A DNA stretch of 64,000 bases from Periplaneta americana (lineage: Eukaryota; Arthropoda; Insecta; Blattodea; Blattidae). The notes under the pieces are model-generated. The model saw only the letters and a program-made list of their open reading frames with translations. It searched no databases and was not told the DNA's origin. The position numbers and the translations under genes are program-made. Shown one piece after another: positions 11,492-22,830 of the stretch; position 1 is the stretch's first letter; the number at the start of each line of letters is the position of its first letter. The stretch covers positions 174,424,488-174,488,487 of the forward strand of contig NC_091120.1 in the NCBI RefSeq assembly GCF_040183065.1. The letters run 5' to 3'.

Positions 11492-12554
11492 CAGGGACAT
11501 CATTTTATTTTTACTTCAATTTTTATTGTACCTAAGTTTTTGAATGTACTTCACACCCACCCCTTCTACCAATGAAGTTCAACCGTCCTCCACACAGATC
11601 CAAGACCGCATATACAGACATAGTAGCCTTGCGGTCATAGTAAACAGTACGTTCCAAAAATATGTTCGCGTTTTCCAGTGACGAAAGAGCTTTCAATACT
11701 GAATCATTTTCGCACAGGTACTGTCGTCCATTTGCCTACGTCGTATCCCGGTTTCCCCCCACCAGCTTTTATTCGCCAGCTAGTGGCTGGGCTGTCTTAA
11801 CTCTTTTCTGAGAACATTAATTTCTGTTAGGAATTGGACGTCTACGTAATATTATACAACTGTTTAAAATAACTTAAATAAAAGGGCCTCGTTAAGTAAT
11901 TAACTGTCACTTGATTTCCTCCCTTTCTACGACCCTACGACATAACCACTTGCACGGACAGTAGATAGTATGTCTGAGTAATTTTATCTTTTCGGATCGG
12001 GCAGAAGTGAAGATTGAATTTACAGTACGTAATCTTTCATATAGTAGGTACAGAATTATTTCATCGTGAGTTACTAGTACGAAGGCCGAAACTGATAATT
12101 GGGATTAGGTACAATAGTCTATATTGCGATAAAATGCACATTAGAACTGAAGTCTATCGACATGAACGGCCACCATTTTCAAAAATGTGTTTAAATATCC
12201 ACATTATGATTATTTTTCAATTTAAATTCATTCTCTATATTGTACGCTAATGTGCTGTAGACGGTATAATATACACTGCATAATGAATACGTCCGAATGA
12301 ATAGCTCAGTTCGTGAGTAAAAACACTCATTGTTAATACTGTACTGTATTTTGATTAAACAAAAACCTAATGAAAATGATCAAACTGAAAATGAACTACT
12401 TTTCTTCCCTCCTATACCTAGTAAAGTGATTTGTTTGTATATTACGCCAGTATCATCGAACTCCAGTTGTGGAAAGAGGTAGCAAACGGTGTTGATCCAA
12501 AGGTAGAGCCAGGTTAATATTAGAAATGTTAGTAAAAATAAAATTATGTCCCTG
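11492..12554 (+). mobile_element. TA-flanked TIR element, family B copy 2
   Basis: CAGGGACATCATTTTATTTT at the left is the perfect inverse of the right end for about 25 bp, with TA on both sides. At 1063 bp it has no plausible transposase ORF. Confidence 0.9.
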
Positions 12555-12588
12555 TATAAAGAAGCAATTCCCAATTATCTCCTGGCTT

Positions 12589-12672
12589 AGTTGTCTCATG
12601 AGTGATGCCTTACTGGTGTCACTTGTAAAGTTCCAACTAGCCTTCGGACTGCTTACTAAACATACATCATAC
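12589..12672. repeat. fragment of repeat family E
   Basis: TTAGTTGTCTCATGAGTGAT and the following CCTTCGGAC phrase match the reverse complement of 22690-22770 and sequence in 26600-26700. Confidence 0.7.
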
Positions 12673-12733
12673 ATGTGCTGAGCCACTTTCTAATATACAT
12701 ATTTCTATATAGAGAAATCGATATCGGTACTTT

Positions 12734-12838
12734 GGCCGTGTCTCAAAGCTCAATTCCAAACTACACACTAGTGACTAGCAACTAGGTGACTTGTAGACTG
12801 CACACTAGGGAGCTTTGGAAATTACGCTTGAAACACGG
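12734..12838. mobile_element. short MITE-like element
   Basis: GGCCGTGTCTCAAAGCTC at the left is mirrored by TTGAAACACGGCC at the right. A further inverted copy of the terminus (GAGACACGGCC) occurs at 16833-16843, so a larger 4.1-kb element is also possible. A clear target duplication is not visible. Confidence 0.5.
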
Positions 12839-13074
12839 CCTTCTTTATGGACTATTTTTCTAAAAACCATGATATCACGGTGCAGAACTGAACTGAGAAG
12901 GCAATGTCCTAATGCAGTTTCATTATTAGTTATGTGGAAAATATAAGGGCTTAATATATTACAATAATGTTTAAAACATTGTACAGAAGATACTAACAAT
13001 GTCAGTGTTCAAAGTTAAAGTGTTATTCTACATTATATTTATATTATTTCACTTCCAAAGCATTTTAAGATTTT

Positions 13075-13765
13075 AATAACCCCAATGAACACCCTTCAGC
13101 CTGTCTCTCAACAACAAAATAATTCCTTTCAGTGCAACTGTAAAAAACCTCGGCATCTATTTCGACTCTAATATGAACTCGAATACGCAAATCAGATATA
13201 TCTGTAGAAAAGTTTTCTCTATCATGCATTCTTTGAAACGCCTGAAAAATTTCCTTCCTACTAAACTCAAACAAATTCTAATACAGGCTCTTGTAATGCC
13301 TTACTTTGACTATTGTGATGTTTTATATAGCGACCCAAGTGCTGAACTTTCTCAGAACCTTCAACGTGTACATAATGTCTGCGTCCGATTTATTTTCAAT
13401 ATCCGCCGACATGATCATATATCGGAATATTTTCTACGACCTTCTTGCTCCGCTTGCAAGATAGCCGTTTAGTACATTTTCTTTGCCTGCTATATCGAAT
13501 TATACATGATTCCACACCCAACTACCTTGCCTCTCGGTTTACTCTCCTAGCTTCACATCATAATCGAAATACACGTTCACAGCACAATCTGTTGCTATCA
13601 ATACCACGTCATCAGACATCTCTGTACTCAAGTTCTTTCTCAATAGCCATGGCCCGCTCATGGAATTCGCTGCCGCTGGAAATGAGGGGTAGTCTTAGTC
13701 CTCAGTTGTTTAAAATTAGGTTGTTTAGATATAATTATTTTAAAAGCAAAGAATTAGGTTTTTAG
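13075..13765 (+). pseudogene. Jockey/CR1-type LINE reverse transcriptase C-terminus
   Basis: The frame before and through 13472 shows VKNLGIYFDSNM, followed by LKQILIQALVMPYFDYCDVL, the conserved block after the polymerase fingers-palm in Jockey/CR1-like LINEs. A frameshift near 13455 moves the reading to a second frame (RLVHFLCLLYRIIH...ARSWNSLP...) that ends at 13765. The catalytic YADD portion is absent (5' truncation), so it is inactive. Its 3' untranslated region appears to continue at 16276-16697 after a nested LINE insertion. Confidence 0.85.
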
Positions 13766-13794
13766 GTATAATTTTTATTTATTATTATTATTAT

Positions 13795-16205
13795 ATTTAA
13801 TTGTCAAAAGTACAACATTTCTCCATAAGGATATACATAAATATACTTGGACTTCTCCAGATGGATTGACACACAACCAAATATATCATATCTTGATAGA
13901 TAAACGGAGACATACTAGTATAGCAGATATTCGAACTTTCAGGGGTGCAGACTGTAATTCTGACCATTATTTGGTGATTGGAGAACTAAGAGAAAGATTA
14001 TCAGTAGCCAAGCGAGTAGAGCAACAAGTTAATATTACTAAATTCAATATTTTGAAATTAAAGGACGAGGAAGCTAAGCAAAATTATCAGATCGAAATTT
14101 CGAATAGGTTTGCCACTTTAGAAAGTTCCGACGAAGTTGAGAAAGAATTAGATGTTAATAGCGTGTGGGAAAATATCAGAGATAGTATCAAAATTGCAGC
14201 TGAGCAGAGCATAGGTTATTATGAAACTAAGAAAAAGAAACCGTGGTTTGATGAAGATTGTTGCATGGTAGTAGAAAGAAGGAAACAGGCAAAATTGAAA
14301 TTCTTACAGGATCCAGTTGAGAAGAAGAGAGATAATTATTTCAATGAAAGACGGGAAGCAAGTCGTACACTTAGGAATAAAAAGAGAGGTTTCTTCAAGG
14401 AAAAACTGAATGAGGTAGAAACAAATAGTAAGAATAAAAACATTCGAGATTTATATAAGGGTATAAAGGAATTTAAGAACGGATATCAGTCAAGGGTAAA
14501 CGTGATCAAGGATGAGAATGGTGACTTGCTTGCAGACTCTCCATCAATCCTAAACAGATGGAAAAACTATTTTGCGCAACTACTAAATGTACATAGGCCA
14601 AATAGAAATGATCGGGACGAAATTGAAATACAAACTGCTGAGCCATTTATACCCGAACCCACGCTTTCAGAAGTCGAAAAATCTGAAAAAGTACAAGTCT
14701 CCAGGTATCGATCAAATTCCAGCAGAATTAATACAAGAGGGTGGAAGTGCATTATATAGCGAAATTTATAAACTTGTACTTGCTATTTGGGAAAAGGAAA
14801 TTGTACCAGAACAATGGAAGGAGTCCATACTTGTACCTATTTTTAAAAAGGGGGACAAAACCAACTGTGGTAACTTTCGAGGAATATCACTTTTGTTGAC
14901 GTCGTACAAAATTTTGTCCAATATTCTTTTGAGAAGATTAACTCCGTACGTAGATGAAATTATTGGGGATCATCAATGCGGTTTTCGGCGTAATAGATCG
15001 ACTATTGATCAGATTTTTTGTATTCGACAGATAATGGAGAAAAAATGGGAGTATAAGGGTACAGTACATCAGTTATTCATAGATTTCAGAAAGGCATATG
15101 ATTCGGTTAAGAGGGAAGTATTATATGATATTCTTATTGAATTTGATATTCCCAAGAAACTAGTTCGATTAATTAAAATGTGTCTCAGTGAAACATACAG
15201 CAGAGTCCGTATAGGTCAGTTTCTATCTGATGCTTTTCCAATTCACTGCGGGCTAAAGCAGGGAGATGCACTATCACCTTTACTTTTTAACTTCGCTCTA
15301 GAATATGCCATTAGGAAAGTTCAGGGTAACAGGCAGGGTTTGGAATTGAACGGGTTACATCAGCTTCTTGTCTATGCAGATGACGTGAATATGTTAGGAG
15401 AAAATACACAAACGATTAAGGAAAACACGGAAATTTTACTTGAAGCAAGTAAAGCGATCGGTTTGTAAATCCCGAAAAGACAAAGTATATGATTATGTCT
15501 CGTAATCAGAATATTGTACGAAATGGAAATATAAAAATTGGAAATTTATCTTTTGAATAGGTGAAAAAATTCAAATATCTTGGAGCAACAGTAACAAATA
15601 CAAATGACACTCGGGAGGAAATTAAACGCAGAATAAATATGGGAAATGCCTATTATTATTCGGTTGAGAAGCTCTTATCATCCAGTCTGCTGTCCAAAAA
15701 TCTGAAAGTTAGAATTTAGAATTTATAAAACAGTTATATTACCGGTTCTTCTGTATGGTTGTGAAACTTGCACTCTCACTCTGAGAGAGGAACATAGGTT
15801 AAGGGTGTTTGAGAATAAGGTGCTTAGGAAAATATTTGGGGCTAAGCAGGATGAAGTTACAGGAGAATGGAGAAAGTTACACAACACAGAACTGCACGCA
15901 TTGTGTTCTTCACCTAACATAATTAGGAACTTAAAATCCAGACGTATGAGATGGGCAGGGCATGTAGCACGTATGGGCTAATCCAGAAATGCATATAGAG
16001 TGTTAGTTGGGAGACCGGAGGGAAAAAGACCTTTAGGGAGGCCGAGACGTAGATGGGAGGATAATATTAAAATGAAGTTGAGGGAGGTGGGGTATGATGA
16101 TAGAGACTGGATTAATCTTCCACAGGATAGGGACCGATGGCGGGCTTATGTGAGGGCGGCAATGAACCTTCGGGTTCCTTAAAAGCCATTTGTAAGTAAG
16201 TTGTA
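13795..16205 (+). mobile_element. RTE-clade LINE, 5'-truncated (copy 1)
   Basis: Begins within the endonuclease domain and ends with a TAAGTAAG-type tail after the stop codon at 16180-16182. It lies between (ATT)n stretches in the tail of the other LINE. A second, shorter copy in reverse orientation is at 20829-22029. Confidence 0.88.
13810..16182 (+). pseudogene. RTE endonuclease-reverse transcriptase relic
   Basis: Domains in order: end of an APE-type endonuclease (TWTSPDG..NQI; GADCNSDHYLVIG with the catalytic SDH), a basic connector, then reverse transcriptase with [15 protein letters not shown], the FRGISLL block, [12 protein letters not shown] (first catalytic Asp), [15 protein letters not shown] and YADDVNM (catalytic Asp pair), then the C-terminal GRPRRRWEDNIKM region. 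Breaks: a frameshift near 14690, a 4-bp deletion creating a stop at 15466-15468, an in-frame TAG at 15557-15559, and further stops near 15718 and 15979. It cannot make active enzyme. The RTE assignment comes from motif order and wording of the blocks. Confidence 0.9.
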
Positions 16206-16206
16206 A

Positions 16207-16207
<1 letters not shown>

Positions 16208-16275
<68 letters not shown>
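16208..16275. repeat. (ATT)n microsatellite
   Basis: About 23 ATT units at the junction between the RTE LINE tail and the resumed outer LINE. Confidence 0.97.
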
Positions 16276-16697
16276 TTACATAGTCATTACTTTATTTTTC
16301 CATTAACACTTATATCTAAGTAATCATTGTCTCAATGTAACACGTGCTGTGCTGAACATACTAATTCTACTATTCCTTTAGTTGTGAGATTATATTCATA
16401 TTTATTAATTCTTTTTTTTTAGTTAATACTGTATACTAGATATATTTTCCTGTTTGTGATTATGTATTCAGTCTCTTTTTTTTATTATATATTTTTTATT
16501 ATTGTTATTTTAAAGTTAATACTGATTGTGTATATGTATTCAATCTCTCTTTTTTACTTAATTATGTTTATTATTATTTTTAAGTTAATATTGTATATCG
16601 GTATGTATTTTTTTTGTATGTGATTTGATCCTGGTTGAGTGGAAGAGAAGGCCTGATGGCCTTAACTCTGCCAGGGAAAATAAATAAAACTATTATT
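16276..16697 (+). mobile_element. 3' untranslated tail of the outer LINE
   Basis: T-rich sequence ending in GGCCTGATGGCCTTAACTCT and CCAGGGAAAATAAATAAAAC, followed by ATT repeats. I recall this kind of AATAAA-containing end in insect Jockey/CR1-type LINEs. Position and orientation fit continuation of the element at 13075-13765. Confidence 0.6.
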
Positions 16698-16849
16698 AAC
16701 TATTATTATTGCTGATGAGGTATCCATGTTTGTTTAGTGAACAAGTCATCAATCAAGCAAGCATTTTCGTTTACTAGCTACTACGGACTTGATTGCTATG
16801 CACTATGTAGCTTTAACTGAAAATGTAGCTTTGAGACACGGCCTTAAAA

Positions 16850-18027
16850 GTGGTTATCACTGGTTTATAATGACATTCTAAATATATTCCCTTCTTCCTT
16901 TTCAAAAAACAAGTAGTACCCTGAAATCAAACCGTTAAACAAAAAGTTGTGAAACGACTTACTTCCTTGGAGATTTGCTCATCATAACAAGGAGTGTTAA
17001 AATTAAGAGGATTAGTCCTTAAGAAAGAGGAACCGGAAATTTAGGCGTTCCCTAGAATAACAATTTAACCACGTTGCGTCGTTTTTCTGTTTTCAGCATA
17101 TATTGAATCCTTAGTGACACATCTCCCTCCTGACAATTATTCTTCTCCAACAAACACAGTGCCACTATAGACATTTGAATGCCGTTCTGGACAATGCTGT
17201 TGCTGCGGATCTGAAATGTTTTATGATATAATATCTTAAAATCAAGATTTTATAATTAAGTTCTTGTTCAAGAGAACGCCTCAATTATTGCCGTTCCGCG
17301 TCATGTTTCCTGTCTGTTGCGTGGTCTTTTGTAATCATTCTCCAGTATTGGAGACGAACGAAGTCTTCACTATTAGCATTGAATATGAAGAGAAGGCACA
17401 ACTGTTGATGATGATTCGTTCGTCGGATGGGGACGTTAAGCTTGGAGGCCTCCTTGGTGCTATTCGACAGGATTAGGTTACGTGCCGGCACCGGGTTTCC
17501 CCTTTTCCCTTCATCATCATCCTCGCAATAGTACACGACGTAACTCTTCACCGTACACTAAACTTGTATTCAAAGTGATCAAACGCAGAGCTCTAGTCAT
17601 CATATAAAACTTCATGTTGCAGATAAAGTTACGCCTTAGAATATCATCATCATCATCACCATCACCATCACCATCATCATCAGTTGTACCACAACCATTT
17701 TTGAAACTGCTTTTACAATAAATCTCCACCACATGGCTTGTCTCTGTCAAATGCTGGGCCTAGTTTCGTCTTATAATGTATTAATTACAAATTATTTATA
17801 TTTCCATGTTAAAATGCTTGTACAAGCTAGTGTCTTTTTGAATAGCAGCATATAAATTCTAAACATGTAATAATTTATAATGGGGGAGTGAGATTAGGTA
17901 TGTGTCTATCATCGTTATAGATTTTCAACAGAAATGAAACACTAAATAATCAAGAGTATCTTGAAATTTAATAAAATTTAATAACAAATACCAATATTTT
18001 TAATCGTCGTTATCAAGTTTATATAAA
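16850..18027. other. region without recognised gene
   Basis: Contains a short TCA/CAC microsatellite (17641-17682) and small ORFs on both strands at 17264-17551 without known motifs. Confidence 0.4.
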
Positions 18028-19692
18028 TACTAGTGGCTTGTGCAACAAATGCTGCAAACTAAGTCCTTAAAAAGTTCAAATGAAAATTGTTCAGATTTAT
18101 TTTCAATTAAAAATACCAGACATTTTGATAGTTATTTTCTTCCATAATAGTGAAACATACTCCCTCTGAATGTTTTTTATGCCAAATACTTTTCCTTGAA
18201 CCTATCCGTCTTCAGTTCGTGAGTTTCAATGCGAAATCGCAAGTAACAATGTCAGGACGATCAGAGAGTTTTTCATGTGGGAGTAATGCAGTAGCTATTT
18301 CAGGTCATTGTGGATTGTAGGTGAAAGTTAAGAAAATGTGAGGTTTGTCATGCTTTGAACAAAAGACTTAGCATCTTGTATAGCTGCTGCATGTTTCGTG
18401 AACTATCCTGAAATGTAGAGGGCAGAATCACTTTTTCCCACTAATAGATCTTGCTGAGGTGATCAAGAGACTACAAAATCTTGTAGGCCTCTTATTTGAT
18501 CAGTAAGTAATACATTTTAGTCTTTTCTTAGGAATTGTAATTTTTGCGCTTCCTCCAGACAATACTGATGTACCAAATACTGCTGGATTAATTTCTGTAA
18601 CAATGAATGTTATCCCATATATTTTCTGTAATATAGGCTGTTGTGAGGAATCTATTGCTGAGATGTGGAAAATGAGGCGAATGATATGTCAGAGTTGTAA
18701 AATCTTATATGCGGCCTAAATAAAATTGTCCATCGTAAATCGTTAGCAGTTTCAGTGTTTCATTCGTTGCTGGTTGCGGGAAATAAACTTACTCATCACG
18801 GTAGCAAGAAGTGAAATGGCATGCTGTTTTCCCTACAAAAAAATATGCTTGGCAGCGATCACAAATCTAATCGATTAAACCAAAGAAATATGAAATTAAT
18901 TTTGATATAGTTTAAAGACGCAGCTAAAATAGGAAGCGTGACTCAATTAATACAAAGGAAAATTAGAGAATCAGACATATAAATATCTATATCACACTGC
19001 CATTAAATATATGAAAACGACCCACACTACTTGATTAATAACTATAAAAGTATTTCATTTTTAATAACAATATTGTTACTTCACGTAAGTTTAATAGTTT
19101 CCAGTAATAAGTTTATATATAGCCGTTACTCAGTAAATTATAGAAATGAAGATCTAATATAAAATATTCTTTCTCTGCGTCTACTTACTTAAAGCCCCAA
19201 AATGTTTCACTTTCATATCATCAGTATACCATTATTTGTTGCATTAACTATAATAATATTTCATTTTTAATGGTAATAATGTCATCAAGCATTCTTAAGT
19301 TTTGTAGTTCTTAATATCCAATAAGTTACACAGCTGTACTCGGAAAACTACAGACCAAAGAATCAGACCTGTAAATTATTTTTTATACGTTATCAAAAAT
19401 CGACATATTGGCATTATGATGTGAAAGAATCTGAGCCATCTGAACTCTATATCAGCAATCTTGTAGGTTATGGCCTTCGTGTAATAGTCTATTGTTTAAT
19501 GTAGTGTGTGTTTTGTTTTATTCTGAAATGCAATTAATTAGTTCTCAAAACTGACGAAAGATGGATATTGGAAAATATCTACTATTATTCTGAAAAACTT
19601 TGGGTTCCAAGCTTCAAAATGAGGGATCATTTATTAAAATCCGTTCAGCTGTTTTCCCGTAATTTGCATTACCAGTTCAAATTATATAGATA
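18028..19692. repeat. unclassified interspersed repeat, family A copy 2
   Basis: The longer copy of the repeat at 711-1998, with the same ends and orientation. It contains about 420 bp (roughly 18567-18990) missing from the other copy. Confidence 0.75.
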
Positions 19693-19789
19693 TTATCATC
19701 GAGGAAATAATTAATTTTGAATTATAAATAATGAAGAAAGAGTGTATCGCTATTTCTATTACAATAAAATTAATATTTTACATGCTTGT

Positions 19790-19998
19790 TCGGGCGGCGC
19801 CGTGGATCGTATCCCGGCATAGCTCAGTTGGAAAGAGCGCTCAGCGCGCAGAGCTGAGAGGTCCTGGGTTCGATTCCCGGTGCCGGTACGAATTTTTCTC
19901 GTATTAAATAGTAATAATACATATTGGCTATTTCATAGTAGCCGTGTAGTATTCAGTGAGGTGGGCGAGACCTCATACAAAATGAATATATGATGTAT
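19790..19998 (+). mobile_element. tRNA-derived SINE, family S6 copy 1
   Basis: A tRNA-like head (A box TAGCTCAGTTGGAAAGAGCG, B box GGTTCGATTCC) lies at 19814-19888, followed by a shared body to GAGACCTCATACAAAATGAA. The cloverleaf is imperfect: the first acceptor pair mismatches and position 33 of the anticodon loop is C rather than U. It is therefore annotated as a SINE, not as a functional tRNA gene. Confidence 0.82.
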
Positions 19999-20133
19999 CA
20001 ACTGTTAGCAGTTGTCACAAACTGATGTTGAATATGGCCACAAAGTCATTTAAATATGCGCTCCTGCATATATGACTTGTATCGTCTCAAATGCAGGTAG
20101 TAAGGCCGTAAAAGCATTACGAGAGGGGTTCGG

Positions 20134-20345
20134 CCGGCGCCGTGGATCGTGTCCCGACATAGCTCAGTTGGAAAGAGCGCTCAGCGCGCAGAGCTGAGAT
20201 GTCCTGGGTTCGATTCCCGGTGCCGGTACGAATTTTTCTCGTATTAAATAGTAATAATACATATTGGCTACTTTATAGTAGCCGTATAGTATTCAATGAG
20301 GTGGGCGAGACCTCATACAAAATGAATATGTGATGTATCAGCTGT
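20134..20345 (+). mobile_element. tRNA-derived SINE, family S6 copy 2
   Basis: About 210 bp nearly identical to 19790-19998 in direct orientation. The shared sequence starts upstream of the tRNA-like head (GGCGCCGTGGATCGT) and extends to GATGTATCA. It ends ~126 bp before the first dynein exon in the window. Confidence 0.82.
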
Positions 20346-20471
20346 GATGGCTGATGCATTCCCAACATCTTACTTTTTACTGTTACTGGACTACAAAAGA
20401 ACAGAGCTGCTTTCAATATTCATCTTGCATGGAATCTAGCGCCATTAACTTTAAAAAATTGTTTGTTTCAG

Positions 20472-20626
20472 TGCTACGAAATTCTTAAAAACGCAATGAC
20501 GAGTTTGAAGGGAAAGCCTTCGCCCAGTGGATCTCCGTTTGAAGCTGTTCACACCTTTGTATTAAACCCGAAGTCTATTACAATGGGACAGCTCTATGGA
20601 GAGTTCGACTTGTTGACACATGAATG
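20472..20626 (+). CDS. DNAH1: axonemal dynein heavy chain exon (AAA2)
   Basis: Internal exon of a dynein heavy chain, the force-generating subunit of ciliary/flagellar inner-arm dynein. A TTTCAG acceptor precedes it and GTGAGT follows. It encodes 51 codons plus two bases (start phase 0), including [16 protein letters not shown], the AAA2 block that follows the P-loop. The P-loop GKST itself should end the previous exon, which I could not find in this window. The last codon is split TG/G and completed by the exon at 28921. DNAH1 is my best match from memory; DNAH3/7/12 are the alternatives. Confidence 0.9.
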
Positions 20627-20828
20627 GTGAGTGTTTCAGTTAACACGTTGTGAGTGTAAATTTGGCCAAATTTTATTTTTGTAAAAGTGGTATAGTGTTT
20701 GTTGTAGGTCTGGTTGGCTCGAAGTACAAAGAGTTATTTGGCCAATCTAAACATACAGTAATTAACTGTTCCTTAAAAATCATTTAAGCAATGTTGTATA
20801 ATTTAGTGGCCCATTAACTTGATTCATT

Positions 20829-22029
20829 ACTTACTTACTGGCTTTTAAGGAACCCGGGGGTTCATTGCCGCCCTCACATAAGCCCGCCATTGGTCCTTAT
20901 CCTGAGCAAGATTAATCCAGTCTCTATCATAATGTTTTTCGTGTTTAGTTGGTATAATTTGTTTATGTGTTTAGTTTGTAAGTGTATAGTGTAAGCTTTC
21001 TTGGACTGGCTCCCCAAGTGTAGTAGACCTTCAGCTCACCCTACACTCTCCTGTAGGAGGCCGTTGCCCTTATGGGATTTCAGGCTTTTCGTATTTCGTA
21101 TCATCATATCCCACCTACCTCAAATCCATTTTAATATTATCTTCCCATCTACGTCTCGGCCTCCCCAAAGGTCTTTTTCCCTCCGGCCTCCCATCTAACA
21201 CTCTATATGCATTTCTGGATTCGCCCATACGCACTACATGCCCTGCCCATCTCAAACATCTGGATTTAATGTTCCTAATTATGTCAGGTGAAGAATACAA
21301 TGCGTGCAGTTCTGTTTTGTGTAACTTTCTCCATTCTCCTGTAACTTCATCCCTCTTAGCCCCAAATATTTTCCTAAGAACCTTATTCTCAAACACCCTT
21401 AATCTCTGTTCCTCTCTCAAAGTGAGAGTGCAAGTTTCACAACCATAAAGAAAAATCGGTAATACAACTGTTTTATAAATTCTAACTTTCAGCAGACTAG
21501 ATGATAAAAGCTTCTCAACCGAATAATAACAGGCATTTCCCATATTTATTCTGTGTTTAATTTCCTTCCGAGTATCATTTATATATGTTACTGTTGCTCC
21601 AAGATATTTGAATTTTTTCACCTATTCAAAAGATAAATTTCCAATTTTTATATTTCCATTTCGTACAATATTTTCTTCACGAGACATAACCACATACTTT
21701 GTCTTTTCGGGATTTACTTCCAAACCTATCGCTTTACTCGCATCAAGTAAAATTTCAGTGTTTTCCCTAATCGTTTGTGGATTTTCTCCTAACATATTCA
21801 CGTCATCCGCATAGACAAGAAGCTGATGTAACCCGTTCAATTCCAAACCCTCTCTGTTATCCTGGACTTTCCTAATGGCATACTCTAGAGCAAAGTTAAA
21901 AAGTAAAGGTGACAGTGTATCTCCTTGCTTTAGCCCACAGTGAATTGGAAACGCATCTGACAGAAACTGACCCATACGGACTCTGCTGTACCTTTCACTG
22001 AGACACATTTTAATTAATCGAACTAGAAA
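20829..22029 (-). mobile_element. RTE-clade LINE, 5'-truncated (copy 2)
   Basis: Same family as 13795-16205, read on the minus strand from just after the LVRLIKMC block to the TAAGTAAG-like tail. Flanked by a 9-bp target duplication TTGATTCAT (20820-20828 and 22030-22038). A 169-bp insertion sits at 20931-21099. It lies in the intron after the 20472-20626 exon. Confidence 0.9.
20931..21099. mobile_element. 169-bp insertion in the RTE copy
   Basis: Comparison with copy 1 shows the extra segment, bounded by a short duplication ATCAT (20926-20930 and 21100-21104). It ends TTTCGTATTTCGT, a repeat-like tail that suggests retroposition. The family is unknown. Confidence 0.65.
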
Positions 22030-22038
22030 TTGATTCAT
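21115..22038 (-). pseudogene. RTE reverse transcriptase C-terminal relic
   Basis: One continuous minus frame interrupted by a single TAG at 21622-21624. Upstream part: [15 protein letters not shown] and YADDVNM (catalytic Asp pair), ending NLSFE. Downstream part: KKFKYLGATVT through LYGCETCTLTLREEQRL to GRPRRRWEDNIKM. A GAG-to-TAG change at about 21115 truncates the C-terminus relative to copy 1. Upstream polymerase motifs are missing through 5' truncation. Confidence 0.88.
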
Positions 22039-22179
22039 GACCTAACAATAAAAAAACACACATATTCGTTTCTTTTCTTGCAGTATAGCATAAATATGCA
22101 AGCATAAGACAGAAGTCTGTCAAGTTCGGATATAGTATTATTTGACTGTCAGAATGTCGTAGTTTTAATTTTTGATTTC

Positions 22180-22460
22180 GATTCATTCATTCATTTATTT
22201 TATTCCATAGATCTTACATGAGCAATGAAGCTTTAAGATGTGGAACATGTCAACAGTTTACAATATTACAATTACAATTTTTACAAATTTTTATAGTTTT
22301 ACAATTTAGTAATTTTCTACAATTTTTACAATTTTGTACAATTTTTTTTACATTTTTTTTACATTTTTTTTTACATTTTTTTACATTTTGGCGAGATGTA
22401 GTGAGATGAGATGAGGTCCGAGGATTCGCCAAAATATTACCCGGCATTTGCCTTTTCGGT
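22180..22460. repeat. family D repeat plus S3-type SINE fragment
   Basis: TTCATTCATTCATTTATTTT and CATAGATCTTACATGAGCAA match 7560-7610, followed by TTTTTACAATT-type repeats and then GGCGAGATGTAGTGAGATGA as at 7735. The same junction occurring twice shows that the two parts move together. Confidence 0.7.
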
Positions 22461-22674
22461 GTGAACGATATTAGCTACACGCACTTACAGCAATTTTAAA
22501 TATTTTAACATTGTTCTAATTTTGAAACTTTCAACAACAATTAATCAAATAATGACATAACTAATTACTGATATGATACTCGTAGTTAAGTGAAATGCGA
22601 TTGATTCTATTGTATGTACTGTTTTAATTTTTTAAAAGTAATATTTATTATACGAATAAATATGTGCTTATACT

Positions 22675-22828
22675 GTTGTTTGTTGTTCAGTTAACTGTCC
22701 GAAGACAGGTTTGAACTTCATAAGTGACACCAATAAGGCATCACTCATGAGACAATTAAGACAGGATATAATGGGATAGGATGGCCAGCTCCTTTTCCTC
22801 TCTATACATACATCGCTGACTAGTAATA
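22675..22828. repeat. repeat family E, left part
   Basis: Matches the reverse complement of about 26570-26720. It is cut by the mariner at 22831-24142 and resumes at 24145. Confidence 0.7.
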
Positions 22829-22830
22829 TA

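Noticed and set aside
17641-17682. Possible His/Ser/Asp-rich coding exon
   Set aside because: It is a TCA/CAC microsatellite with no splice or reading-frame support.
19814-19888. Functional tRNA genes (also at 20158-20232)
   Set aside because: Good A and B boxes but a mismatched acceptor pair, C at position 33, and a shared 200-bp body in both copies. They fit SINE heads better.
1-20471. Upstream dynein exon with the AAA2 P-loop (GKST)
   Set aside because: I looked on the plus strand for a GPTGxGKST-coding segment with a donor site ending in a complete codon and found none. It is probably outside the window.
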